Shown: one piece after another, positions 6,403 to 13,979 of the stretch | Numbering within the stretch: position 1 is the stretch's first letter | How the letters are laid out: every line of letters begins with the position of its first letter | Assembly (NCBI GenBank): GCA_030841245.1 | Contig: JAVEDG010000237.1 | Span: forward strand, 1-21,232 | Length of the DNA: 21,232 nt | Origin: Actinomycetota bacterium | GTDB taxonomy: Bacteria; Actinomycetota; Actinomycetes; JACCUZ01 | Direction of reading: 5' to 3' | Made by a program: the position numbers and the translations under genes | Notes under the pieces: generated by a model | Seen by the model: the letters and a program-made list of their open reading frames with translations, nothing else | Told to the model about the DNA's origin: nothing | Database searches by the model: none

Positions 6403-7644
6403 GTGGTATCTCAAAGCAATCGTTTGCGGCTGGGGGTCACGGCGGCGTTCGTTGTAGGGCTCATCTCGTTGGCTGCCTGCTCCGGTACCTCCAACGGATC
6501 GGGGTCGTCGGCCAAGAGCAAGCCGCTCGTCATCGGTGCCTCGATCTCCCTGACCGGCGACTTCGCCGATCCGGGCAAGGCGGTGAAGGCCGGCTACCTG
6601 CTGTGGGCCAAGCAGGTCAACGCCAAGGGCGGGATCCTGGGCCGCCAGGTCAAGTTCAAGATCGTCGATGACACCTCCAGCCCCTCGCAGGTGGTGACGA
6701 ACTACCAGAACCTCATCAACCAGGACCATGTGGACCTCGTGTTCGGGCCGTTCTCGAGCCTGCTGACCGTTCCCGCGTCGCAGGTCGCCAAGCGCTTCGG
6801 CTACTCGTTCATCGAGCCGGCGGGCGGTGGTCCCGCGGTCTTCGACGCCAAGCTGGACAACCTGTTCTTCATCCAGCCGGCCCCGGTGATCAAGCAGGGT
6901 GAGGTGTTCGCCGACTGGATCCTCTCGCTGCCCGCGGCCGCCCGGCCCAAGACTGCCGCGTACGCCGAGCTCGACGACCCGTTCGCGGCCCCCATCGCAG
7001 AAGCGATCAGGGCTCGCTTCGAGGCGGCCGGGATCAAGACGGTCTACAAGCAGGTCTACCCGGCCGAGACCCAGGACTTCTCCCCGATCGCGGCCAAGAT
7101 CGCGGCGGCGAAGCCCGATGTGCTCGTCAGCGGCACGCAGAGCGAGGATGCCTATGCGCAGGTCAAGAGCCTCGTGCAGCTCAAGTTCAGCCCGAAGTTC
7201 ATGTACATGAGCAACGGAGCCAACTCTCCGGTCGAGTTCCCGAGCAAGGTGGGCGCGTCCAACACGACGGGCATCACGTCCTCCGGCGACTGGTTCCCCG
7301 GCTCCACGGCGTTCGGGAGCGCTGCGTTCAGCGCGGCGTACATCAAGGCGTACGGCGGGACGGCGGACACGATCGACAACACCAGTGCCGAGTCGTATGC
7401 AGCCGGTCAGGTGCTGGAGGAGGTCGCCAAGAAGACCGGGAAGATCGACAACGCGACCATCATCAAGACCCTGCACTCGGGCACGTGGCCCACTGTGCTC
7501 GGCAACCTGAGCTGGAACGCGATCGGTGAGCCGAAGGGAACCTTCCACCTCGTGCAGTGGCAGGGCGGCAAGCTCGTTCCCGTGTACCCCGCTGACGTAG
7601 CGAAGGCCAAGCCGCTCTATCCCAAGCCCAGCTGGGGTGGGTGA
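6403..7644 (+). CDS. ABC transporter substrate-binding lipoprotein, branched-chain amino acid type
   Basis: 413 residues from GTG 6403, chosen because GGAGG (6393-6397) precedes it by five bases and it yields a lipoprotein signal with lipobox LAAC (Cys26). The mature protein opens KPLVIGASISLTGDFADPG and contains AGYLLWAKQVNAKGGILG, VDLVFGPFSS and a long two-lobed body, the pattern of Peripla_BP_6 (LivK/amide/urea-type) receptors. It captures the ligand outside the membrane and delivers it to the permeases encoded next. Ligand identity cannot be read; LivK-like proteins bind branched-chain amino acids, amides, urea or aromatic acids. First gene of the operon; the next start is six bases downstream. 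A palindrome overlaps its first codons. Confidence 0.9.
   Translation: MVSQSNRLRLGVTAAFVVGLISLAACSGTSNGSGSSAKSKPLVIGASISLTGDFADPGKAVKAGYLLWAKQVNAKGGILGRQVKFKIVDDTSSPSQVVTNYQNLINQDHVDLVFGPFSSLLTVPASQVAKRFGYSFIEPAGGGPAVFDAKLDNLFFIQPAPVIKQGEVFADWILSLPAAARPKTAAYAELDDPFAAPIAEAIRARFEAAGIKTVYKQVYPAETQDFSPIAAKIAAAKPDVLVSGTQSEDAYAQVKSLVQLKFSPKFMYMSNGANSPVEFPSKVGASNTTGITSSGDWFPGSTAFGSAAFSAAYIKAYGGTADTIDNTSAESYAAGQVLEEVAKKTGKIDNATIIKTLHSGTWPTVLGNLSWNAIGEPKGTFHLVQWQGGKLVPVYPADVAKAKPLYPKPSWGG
6416..6427. promoter_or_regulatory. LacI-type operator candidate O3, within the first codons
   Basis: GCAATCGTTTGC is a near-palindrome (one mismatched pair) resembling the PurR-like GCAAACGTTTGC and sharing GCAATCG with O1. 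It lies in codons 5-9 of the binding-protein gene, so its bases are also constrained by coding. Confidence 0.3.
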
Positions 7645-7650
7645 CCGCCT

Positions 7651-8529
7651 GTGCATGCCCTCGTCCAGGGCGTGATCCTCGGCGTCCTGACCGGGGGCGT
7701 GTACGCATTGATGGCGTCCGGTCAGACGCTGATCTTCGGGATCATGAAGGTGGTGAACCTCGCTCAGGGCGCCATGGTCATCCTGGGCGCGTACCTGGCT
7801 TACCAGCTGTTCGTCAGTTTCGGCATCGACCCGTTCCTGGCGATCCCGATCACCACCCTGATCATGTTCGCGGTCGGGGTCGCGGTCCAGCTCCTCTTCC
7901 TGCGCCCCCTCCGCCGCGAGGACCGCTCCGAGCTGAGCCTGCTGGTGACCTTCGCAGTGGCCCTGCTGCTCGAGGGCTTCATGAGCATCACCTGGAACAC
8001 GAGCTACCGCAGCATCAACACGGGTTACGAGAACGCCAGCTGGACGGTGTTCGGCTACCAGATCACCCAGGTCCGGCTTTGGGCGTTCCTGCTGTCTCTG
8101 GCGGCGCTGGGTCTGCTCTTCCTGCTGCTCAACCGCACGCGCTTCGGCAGAGCGGTCCGGGCCACGGTGCAGAACCCCGACTCGGCCAGGTTGCTCGGCG
8201 TCGAGTCGGACCGTGTCGCGGCACTCGGTTTTGGGCTGGGTGCCGCCACCGCCGCGGCGGCGGGCTCGGTCTACGGCCTGCTGTACCCCTTCAACTCGGG
8301 CAGCCACTACGACCTGATCTCCCGACTGCTCTCGATCGTGGTGCTCGGTGGGCTGGGCAGTGTGGGCGGGGCCGTTGTCGCCGCAGTGATCGTGTCCACG
8401 TCATCGGCGATCGTGGCTTCGACAGTGTCGCCGTCGTGGTCGGAGATGACCTTCTTCGTCATCCTGATGCTGGTCCTGCTGGTGCGACCGCAAGGGCTGT
8501 TCGGCACCGTCGGGCGAGGCGCCTTGTGA
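7651..8529 (+). CDS. ABC transporter permease, LivH type
   Basis: 292 residues of almost continuous membrane segments. The N terminus (QGVILGVLTGGVYALMASGQ, then FGIMKVVNLAQGAMVILGAY) is the LivH/BPD_transp_2 hallmark: the G-x-VYAL turn and the N-x-AQG-x-x-x-x-GAY helix. The loop RTRFGRAVRATVQNPDSARLLGV is the cytoplasmic coupling segment that contacts the ATPases. Length is normal for the family. Start GTG 7651 has the G-rich run GGGGTGGGTGA upstream and lies six bases after the binding-protein stop. It pairs with the next gene product to form the membrane channel. Confidence 0.92.
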   Translation: MHALVQGVILGVLTGGVYALMASGQTLIFGIMKVVNLAQGAMVILGAYLAYQLFVSFGIDPFLAIPITTLIMFAVGVAVQLLFLRPLRREDRSELSLLVTFAVALLLEGFMSITWNTSYRSINTGYENASWTVFGYQITQVRLWAFLLSLAALGLLFLLLNRTRFGRAVRATVQNPDSARLLGVESDRVAALGFGLGAATAAAAGSVYGLLYPFNSGSHYDLISRLLSIVVLGGLGSVGGAVVAAVIVSTSSAIVASTVSPSWSEMTFFVILMLVLLVRPQGLFGTVGRGAL

Positions 8530-9569
8530 CTCGGTGGGGCCTCGGTCGCGGTGGCGGCTTCTTCCTGGTGCTGGTGGCGCTCCCGTTGTTCGGGCTGCAG
8601 CACTGGGTGGTCAACCTCCTCGTGTTCGTCCTCATGTACGCAACCATGTCCAGCGCATGGAACCTCGTGGGTGGGTTCGCCGGCTACCCGTCGCTGGGAC
8701 ACGCGGCGTTCTTCGGCATCGGTGCGTACACGATGGCGCTGATGTTCCATGGCGACGTGTTGGGCAGCGGCTACGAGCCCTTCATCATGCTGCCGGTGAT
8801 TGCGCTCGTGGCTGCTGCGATCGGTGTCCCGATAGCGCTGGTGTCCATGCGCACCCGTGCCGACGTGTTCGCGATCGTCACGATCACCTTCCTGTTCATG
8901 GTGCAGACCCTCGCGTTCAACCTGCGCAGTCTCACCGGTGGGTCGCAGGGCATCAGCCTCCCGATCCCGCCGTTCGACGCGGCGACCTTCGAGCGGCCGT
9001 TCTACTACGTCCTGGTGCTGCTGCTCGCAGTCGCGATGCTCCTCACGTTCGGCGCGCTGCACAGCAAGGTGGGCCTCGCGCTCGTGGCCGTACGCGCGGA
9101 TGAGGACAAGGCTCGCGGCGTCGGTGTCCGGGTCACCGGCGTGAAGGTGCTCGCGTTCTCCGTGAGCGTCGGGCTCACGGCGATGGTCGGGGCCGTCTGG
9201 TCCTACTACGAGTCGTTCATCTACCCGCAGTTCGCCGTCGACCCACTGATCACGATCGCGGTGGTGCTGATGACGTTCCTCGGCGGACGCGCGACCCTGT
9301 GGGGCCCTGTTCTCGGTGCGTTCATCCTCGAGGCGGGCCAACAGACGCTGGCCTACAGGCTGGGTGGCAGTCAGTTCTACCTCATCGCCTATGCCTTGGT
9401 GTTCCTGGTCATCATGCTGGTGCTGCCCAGGGGCATTCTGCCGACCCTCGAGGATCGGCTCCGCATGCGACGCCGTGCTCGCGAGGTCGACGGTGCGCAG
9501 ACACCGGCGGTCGAGCTGCTCGCGAGCGACGAGGACAAGGTCGCCCTGCCTCACGGCGGGCGGCCATGA
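8526..9569 (+). CDS. ABC transporter permease, LivM type
   Basis: 347 residues. GTG 8526 overlaps the LivH stop (GTGA), with GAGG at 8516-8519, so the start is well supported although the frame is open upstream. About nine to ten membrane segments are seen, with AWNLVGGFAGYPSLGHAAFFGIGAY, the LivM signature (G-x-x-S-LGHA-x-FFGIGAY), the coupling loop SKVGLALVAVRADEDKARGVGV, and a charged cytoplasmic tail (EDRLRMRRRAREVDG onward). This is the second permease of the heterodimeric channel. The stop overlaps the next ATG. Confidence 0.92.
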   Translation: MTRWGLGRGGGFFLVLVALPLFGLQHWVVNLLVFVLMYATMSSAWNLVGGFAGYPSLGHAAFFGIGAYTMALMFHGDVLGSGYEPFIMLPVIALVAAAIGVPIALVSMRTRADVFAIVTITFLFMVQTLAFNLRSLTGGSQGISLPIPPFDAATFERPFYYVLVLLLAVAMLLTFGALHSKVGLALVAVRADEDKARGVGVRVTGVKVLAFSVSVGLTAMVGAVWSYYESFIYPQFAVDPLITIAVVLMTFLGGRATLWGPVLGAFILEAGQQTLAYRLGGSQFYLIAYALVFLVIMLVLPRGILPTLEDRLRMRRRAREVDGAQTPAVELLASDEDKVALPHGGRP

Positions 9570-10297
9570 GCGCGTTGCTCGGTGTCGACTCGGTCACCAA
9601 GGTCTTCGGCGGGGTCCGGGCTGTGGACGGGTGCTCACTCGAGGTTGCCGAGGGGACTGTCACCGGGCTGATTGGTCCGAACGGATCGGGAAAGACCACC
9701 CTGTTCAACATCGTCACCGGTTACCTCCGGGCCGACTCCGGCCAGGTGCAGTTCGACGCGCACCGGGTGACCGGCACCGACCCGGGACGCCTCTACCGGA
9801 TGGGTCTGTCCCGCACCTTTCAGCAGGCGCGGGTGTTCCCTCAGCTGAGCGTGCTGGAGAACCTCGTGGTCGCAGCGGGCTACGGCTGGTCACAGCTGTT
9901 CAGCCGACGGGTGTCCCGAGGCGACCGGGCCCAGGCCGAGCAGCTGCTCGAGGAGTTCCGGCTCGCCCCGGTGGCCGACCTGCTTGCCGCCGAGCTGTCC
10001 TACGGGCAGCGCAAGTTGCTGGAGTTCGCCGCCGTGCTGATGAGCTCGCCCCGACTGGTGCTGCTCGACGAGCCGACGGCCGGCGTCAACCCGGTGATGA
10101 TCGAGACGATGGAGCGGCACATCCGCAGCCGACACGCGGCCGGGATCACGTTCCTCGTGGTCGAGCACGACATGACCTTCGTGATGCGGCTGTGCGACCC
10201 GGTGATCGTGCTGGACGCCGGCAAGCAGATCTTCAGCGGGCAGCCGGCCGAGGTGCAGGCCAACCCCCAGGTCCTCGACGCGTACCTGGGGGCGTAG
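9566..10297 (+). CDS. ABC transporter ATPase, LivG type
   Basis: 243 residues, cytoplasmic. Walker A GPNGSGKT at 37-44, Q-loop TFQQ near 84-87, signature LSYGQ at 144-148 (in place of LSGGQ, common in LivG), Walker B LVLLDEP at 164-170 with catalytic Glu169, and switch His201. The RMGLSRTFQQARVFPQLSVLENL stretch is characteristic of LivG. ATG 9566 overlaps the LivM stop (ATGA). Complete, with all catalytic residues intact. Confidence 0.93.
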   Translation: MSALLGVDSVTKVFGGVRAVDGCSLEVAEGTVTGLIGPNGSGKTTLFNIVTGYLRADSGQVQFDAHRVTGTDPGRLYRMGLSRTFQQARVFPQLSVLENLVVAAGYGWSQLFSRRVSRGDRAQAEQLLEEFRLAPVADLLAAELSYGQRKLLEFAAVLMSSPRLVLLDEPTAGVNPVMIETMERHIRSRHAAGITFLVVEHDMTFVMRLCDPVIVLDAGKQIFSGQPAEVQANPQVLDAYLGA

Positions 10298-10299
10298 CG

Positions 10300-11097
10300 G
10301 TGTCGACGATCCTTGAGCTTGACGGAGTCATTGCCGGCTACGGAGCGGGCGACATCCTCAAGGGCGTCGACCTGAGCGTCGAGGCCGGCACCATCACCTG
10401 CCTCATCGGCCCCAACGGAGCCGGGAAGTCCACCGTCCTCAAGACGGTCAGCGGGCTGCTGCGGCCCCGGAAGGGCACGGTCACCTTTGACGGACACGCG
10501 ATCGGTCGACTCAGCCCGAAGGCCAGGCTCTTGCTAGGGATCGTGCACGTCCCCCAAGAGCGCAGCCTGTTCCCGGCGATGAGCGTCTGGGACAACCTGC
10601 TGATGGGCGGCTACCTGATCAAGGACTCGAAGGTGCTGCGGGACCGACTGGACGAGGCCGTGGCGTCCTTCCCGATCTGCCGGGCCCGGGCGGGAGAGCA
10701 CGCGGGCTCGCTGTCCGGCGGCGAGCAGAAACAGGTGGAGCTGGCCCGCACGCTGGTGCTGGACCCCAGGTTGATCCTGCTCGACGAGCCGTCGATCGGA
10801 CTGGACCCCAAGTCGCGGCAGCTGGTCTTCGAGAGCATCCGGGCGCTGTCGTCCTCCGGCCGCACCATTCTGCTCGTGGAGCAGAACGCTCGATCCGGTC
10901 TGGCCGCGTCGGACTTCGCCGCGGTCATGGAGTCGGGACGCGTCCAGTTGACGTCGACGGGCGCCAGTCTGCTCGAGAACCCCGAGGTCGCCCGGCTCTA
11001 CCTCGGAGCGGGCACGGCGGGTCACGCGACCGTTCTGGCACCGTCGACGGACTCCCCGGGGCCGTCAGCCCGCACACCCGGCGAGGAGCCCCGATGA
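10300..11097 (+). CDS. ABC transporter ATPase, LivF type
   Basis: 265 residues. Walker A GPNGAGKS at 37-44, VPQERSLFPAMSVWDNL (LivF Q-loop region) at 84-100, signature LSGGE at 138-142, and Walker B LILLDEP at 158-164. It pairs with the LivG-type protein as the ATP-hydrolysing heterodimer. GTG 10300 starts two bases after the LivG stop. The C terminus carries about 28 extra Pro/Ser/Thr-rich residues (from GTAGHATVLAPS) beyond the usual LYLG ending of LivF; they look disordered. Last gene of the operon. Confidence 0.92.
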   Translation: MSTILELDGVIAGYGAGDILKGVDLSVEAGTITCLIGPNGAGKSTVLKTVSGLLRPRKGTVTFDGHAIGRLSPKARLLLGIVHVPQERSLFPAMSVWDNLLMGGYLIKDSKVLRDRLDEAVASFPICRARAGEHAGSLSGGEQKQVELARTLVLDPRLILLDEPSIGLDPKSRQLVFESIRALSSSGRTILLVEQNARSGLAASDFAAVMESGRVQLTSTGASLLENPEVARLYLGAGTAGHATVLAPSTDSPGPSARTPGEEPR

Positions 11098-11100
11098 GCA

Positions 11101-11122
11101 GGCCGGGAGCCGAGTCCCGGCC
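11101..11122 (+). terminator. GC-rich hairpin after the ABC operon
   Basis: GGCCGGGA (11101-11108) pairs perfectly with TCCCGGCC (11115-11122) around a six-base loop, three bases past the livF-type stop. There is no U-run, as is usual in high-GC genomes. Confidence 0.5.
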
Positions 11123-11140
11123 GGGGACCGGCGCAGGAAT

Positions 11141-11189
11141 GATCTTGAGGTAGGTCGAGCGTCGCGCTCGGCTGACCTGCCTCAAGATC
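11141..11189. repeat. 49-base palindromic repeat, copy 1
   Basis: GATCTTGAGG (11141-11150) pairs with CCTCAAGATC (11180-11189), AGGTC with GACCT, and GAGCG (11157-11161) with CGCTC (11165-11169), giving a nearly full-length hairpin. It is the most symmetrical of the three copies in this gap. Confidence 0.8.
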
Positions 11190-11223
11190 GCCGAATGCTG
11201 CCGCCGCTCGGCCCAGCAGCGAC

Positions 11224-11272
11224 GATCTTGAGACAGGTCGAGCGTCACGCTCGGCTGATCCGCCTCATGATC
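11224..11272. repeat. 49-base palindromic repeat, copy 2
   Basis: Same length and layout as copy 1 (GATCTTGAG ... GAGCG/CGCTC ... CTCATGATC). The right arm has ATGATC in place of AAGATC, so one outer pair is lost. Confidence 0.8.
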
Positions 11273-11287
11273 GGATCGAACGTTGAC

Positions 11288-11336
11288 GATCTTGAGTCGG
11301 GTCCAGCGCGGCGATGGGCGGATCTGCCTCATGATC
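11288..11336. repeat. 49-base palindromic repeat, copy 3 (most diverged)
   Basis: Same outer arms as copy 2 (GATCTTGAG and CTCATGATC), with a diverged centre (CCAGCGCGGCGATGGGCGG). It also begins six bases after a GTTGAC word. Confidence 0.7.
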
Positions 11337-11381
11337 GTTCTCGCGCAGGCGCTGACCCGACAGTCCGGCATACTTGAGCAC

Positions 11382-11468
11382 ATGTCCAGGCCGAGGGCTC
11401 CCCGTCGTACCGCGATGGTCGCGGACCGGCGGCCTGCCCTGCGCCGACTGCGACGACCGGTCCGCTGA
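11382..11468 (+). CDS. Possible Arg-rich leader peptide ahead of argS
   Basis: ATG 11382 to TGA 11468 encodes 28 residues, 11 of them Arg, with five Arg-Arg pairs or near pairs (RR at 8-9, 16-17, 21-22, 24-25). Both rare AGG and CGA codons are used. It ends 70 bases before the arginyl-tRNA synthetase start, where an Arg-sensing leader would sit. CATACT at 11369-11374 is a possible -10, seven bases before the ATG. Random frames in GC-rich DNA are also Arg-rich, so this may be chance. Confidence 0.3.
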   Translation: MSRPRAPRRTAMVADRRPALRRLRRPVR

Positions 11469-11538
11469 CCCCGCCGCGCCGCCGACCCCGCTCGCCAGCG
11501 CAGGCCGTCCGCCGACCCCCCGACGCCAAGGACCCGCC

Positions 11539-13362
11539 ATGCCCGCCTCGACGCCACCGCTCACGACTGTCCTCGCCGAACGACTGACTCAGGCGGTGAC
11601 GGCCGCCCTCGGCGAGGCGTACGCCGGGCTCGACCCCGAGCTGAGGCCGGCGACGCGCCCGGAGTTCGGCCACTACCAGACCAATCTCGCGCTGCGGCTG
11701 GCCAAGCCGACCGGTCGGCCGCCGCGCGAGCTGGCCGAGACGCTGCGCGAGCACCTCGAGCTCACCGACCTGTGCGAGCCGCCGGAGATCGCCGAGCCCG
11801 GCTTTCTCAACCTCACGCTTCGTCCCGCGACGCTCGCGGCCGCCGTCACCGGGCTGCTCGCCGGCGACCGGCTCGGTGTGCCGGCCGCCGACCCCGCGCA
11901 GCGCGTCGTCGTCGACTACTCCTCGCCCAACGTCGCCCGCGAGATGCACGTCGGCCATCTCCGCTCCACGGTCATCGGCGACAGCCTGGCGCGGGTGCTC
12001 GCCCATCTGGGACACGACGTCGTGCGGGCCAACCACCTCGGCGACTGGGGCACGCAGTTCGGGATGCTCATCGAGGCCCTGCTCGACGAGCGAGCAGACC
12101 GAACCGGCGCCCACGACCGGGCCGGCTCGGACAACCCGGCTGGCTCGGACAAACCGGCTGGCCCGGACGACCCGCCCGGTGCAGCCGGGTGGCCCGACCT
12201 CGCCGAGCTGGGCCGGCTCTACCAGCGCGCGAGAACCCGATTCGACGACGACCCGGAGTTCGCCGAGCGGTCGCGCCGGCGCGTCGTGTCGCTGCAGTCC
12301 GGTGACCGGGAGACGACCCAGGTGTGGCGGGGGCTGGTCGCCGCTTCGCTGGCCGGGTTCGACTCGACGTACGCGCGACTCGGCGCGCTGCTCACCGACG
12401 CCGACATCGCCGCCGAGAGCAGCTACAACGACGTACTGCCGGGCGTCATCGCCGACCTCGACTCGGCAGGGCTGCTGCACGAGTCCGACGGGGCGCTGGT
12501 CGCGTTCCCGCCCGGTTTCTCCGGTCGAGACGGTGGACCCCTCGCGCTCATCGTGCGCAAGTCCGACGGGGGCTTCGGCTACGTCGCGACCGACCTGGCC
12601 GCGGTCCGCCGCCGGGTCGACGAGATCGGCGTCGACCGCATCGTCTACGTCGTCGACGTCCGCCAGTCGCTGCACTTCGACCAGGTGTTCGCGCTGGCCC
12701 GGCTCGCGGGCTGGCTGCCGCAGCGGGTGCGGGCCGAGCACGTCGGCTTCGGCATGGTGCTGGGGGAGGACGGGCGGCCGTTCAAGACCCGCAGCGGCGA
12801 GAACGTGCGCCTCGCGACCCTGCTCGACGAGGCCGTGGCCAAGGCCGCGGCGCTGCTCGACGAGCGCGGGTCGCAGCTCCCGGAGCCGGAACGTACGGCG
12901 GTCGCCGCCGCCGTCGGCATCGGAGCCGTCAAGTGGGCCGACCTGTCCAACGACCTGGGCCGCGACTACATCTTCTCACTCGACCGGATGGTCGCGATGG
13001 ACGGCAACACCGGGCCGTACCTGCAGTACGCCCACGCCCGGCTGGCGACCCTGTTGAGGCGCGCCGACGCCGTACCCTCCCGAGTCGAGGTGCTCGAGCA
13101 TCCGGTCGAGCAGCGACTCGCCCTCGCACTGACCCGGTTCGGCGAGGCCGTCGACGAGGTCGGCACGACGCTGGAACCCCATCGACTGTGCACGCATCTG
13201 TTCGGCGTGGCCGCGACGCTGTCGTCGTTCTACGAGGCGTGCCCGGTGCTGCGAGCCGAGCAGCCCGTGCGGGCCAGCCGGCTCGCACTGTGCGACGCGA
13301 CCCGCCGGGTGCTGGCTACCGGCCTCGACCTGCTCGGCATCGTCGCCCCCGACCGGATGTGA
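11539..13362 (+). CDS. argS: Arginyl-tRNA synthetase (class I)
   Basis: 607 residues; attaches arginine to tRNA-Arg in the cytoplasm. The N-terminal Add-1 domain (about 1-105) contains FGHYQTNLALRLA. The catalytic core starts VVVDYSSPNVAREMHVGHLRST, where HVGH (137-140) is the HIGH signature, followed by NHLGDWGTQFGMLI. FKTRSG (Lys416) is the KMSKS-equivalent loop of bacterial ArgRS. NTGPYLQYAHARL begins the C-terminal DALR anticodon-binding domain, which ends with LLGIVAPDRM. ATG 11539 has AAGGA at 11528-11532, six bases upstream; the longer in-frame extension lacks protein character. An insertion around 188-215 contains a three-unit hexapeptide repeat and makes the protein longer than usual. 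It is not followed by lysA, with which it is often paired in actinobacteria. Confidence 0.96.
   Translation: MPASTPPLTTVLAERLTQAVTAALGEAYAGLDPELRPATRPEFGHYQTNLALRLAKPTGRPPRELAETLREHLELTDLCEPPEIAEPGFLNLTLRPATLAAAVTGLLAGDRLGVPAADPAQRVVVDYSSPNVAREMHVGHLRSTVIGDSLARVLAHLGHDVVRANHLGDWGTQFGMLIEALLDERADRTGAHDRAGSDNPAGSDKPAGPDDPPGAAGWPDLAELGRLYQRARTRFDDDPEFAERSRRRVVSLQSGDRETTQVWRGLVAASLAGFDSTYARLGALLTDADIAAESSYNDVLPGVIADLDSAGLLHESDGALVAFPPGFSGRDGGPLALIVRKSDGGFGYVATDLAAVRRRVDEIGVDRIVYVVDVRQSLHFDQVFALARLAGWLPQRVRAEHVGFGMVLGEDGRPFKTRSGENVRLATLLDEAVAKAAALLDERGSQLPEPERTAVAAAVGIGAVKWADLSNDLGRDYIFSLDRMVAMDGNTGPYLQYAHARLATLLRRADAVPSRVEVLEHPVEQRLALALTRFGEAVDEVGTTLEPHRLCTHLFGVAATLSSFYEACPVLRAEQPVRASRLALCDATRRVLATGLDLLGIVAPDRM
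12121..12174 (+). repeat. 18-base in-frame tandem repeat within argS
   Basis: Three units (12121-12138, 12139-12156, 12157-12174) encode AGSDNP, AGSDKP and AGPDDP, residues 195-212. It lies in a loop between LLDERAD and DLAELGRLYQRAR. Confidence 0.8.
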
Positions 13363-13386
13363 CCACATCCGCATCAACTCTTAGGT

Positions 13387-13438
13387 GTTGATCATGCAGG
13401 ACCTGGCCGTCCGAGTGGCCAGGTCCTGCATGATCAAC
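13387..13438. repeat. Perfect 22-base inverted repeat, terminator-like
   Basis: The arm 13387-13408 (starting GTTGATCATGCAGG) is the exact reverse complement of 13417-13438, with an eight-base loop. It begins 24 bases after the argS stop. It may terminate argS transcription. The perfect long arms also fit a mobile palindromic repeat. It abuts the gene remnant that starts at 13439. Confidence 0.85.
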
Positions 13439-13820
13439 GGGCTCGGCTTCCTCTAGGGATACGGCCACATCGCCGTCTTCGCCTCGGCCGCCGCAGTCGG
13501 GGCGGGTCTCGCGGTCGGCGTCGGCCACGCGACTCACGGCAGGCTATCGTCGGCGGGCGCGGCTGCTGCCGTCACGGTGCCGATCGCGGCGTACGTCGTG
13601 ACCGTCTGGGCGCTGCACCTGAGGCCTCACCACCTGCGCGCGAGTCAGACCCGCCGCGGCGCTCGCGACCGCAGCTGTCGTGCTCGCGTCGACCTTCACC
13701 CGCGTGCCGGTCGTCGTCAGCGGGCTTGCTCTCGCCGCGATGGTCGCCTTCGGCCTCGTCACCGCCACTGTCGAGTCCCAAGCCGTCGGCACCGATCGAC
13801 CTGCAGACGCCGCAGGTTGA
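13439..13820 (+). pseudogene. Remnant of an LtrA-like membrane protein gene
   Basis: From 13439 the frame reads GLGFL, then TAG (13454-13456), then GYGHIAVFASAAAVGAGLAV and VPIAAYVVTVWALHLRPH. GYGH in LtrA-type proteins is usually preceded by Trp, so TAG looks like a TGG-to-TAG mutation. Near 13650-13660 the frame must shift to continue as AAALATAAVVLASTFTRVPV, VVSGLALAAMVAFGLVTATV, ending at TGA 13818-13820. These are three to four C-terminal membrane segments, whereas a full LtrA-like protein is about 380-400 residues, so the front two thirds are gone. The break coincides with the end of the inverted repeat. Family assignment is from motif memory. Confidence 0.55.
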
Positions 13821-13965
13821 TGAGTCACGACCCCGCGACGACGGAACCGCGGGTAACGGCCAACGAGTCGTGGTTGCGCGACGTGACCGTGGGGCCGGCA
13901 AGCGAGGAGCCGGCAGCGACGGTCGCCTCGGACACCAATGGACGGAGAGCCGCTTCTACGGTGCG

Positions 13966-13971
13966 TAGGCT
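13966..13971 (+). promoter_or_regulatory. Candidate -10 box of a leaderless promoter for pimB
   Basis: TAGGCT lies eight bases before ATG 13980, so the transcript would start at or within two bases of the start codon. No Shine-Dalgarno sequence or -35 box is evident. Confidence 0.4.
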
Positions 13972-13979
13972 GCCCCACC

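Noticed and set aside
5404..8307. Very long minus-strand reading frame opposite the ABC operon
   Set aside because: Only its last 206 codons (to 6024) have a start with AGGAGG and membrane-protein character. The rest is antisense to the binding-protein and LivH genes and is rich in Arg, Asp, Glu, His and Gln, the usual shadow composition.
11141..11336. Short CRISPR-like array (three repeats)
   Set aside because: The repeats are themselves long palindromes of 49 bases, diverged from each other, with spacers of unequal length (34 and 15 bases) and no cas genes. REP-like hairpins explain them better.
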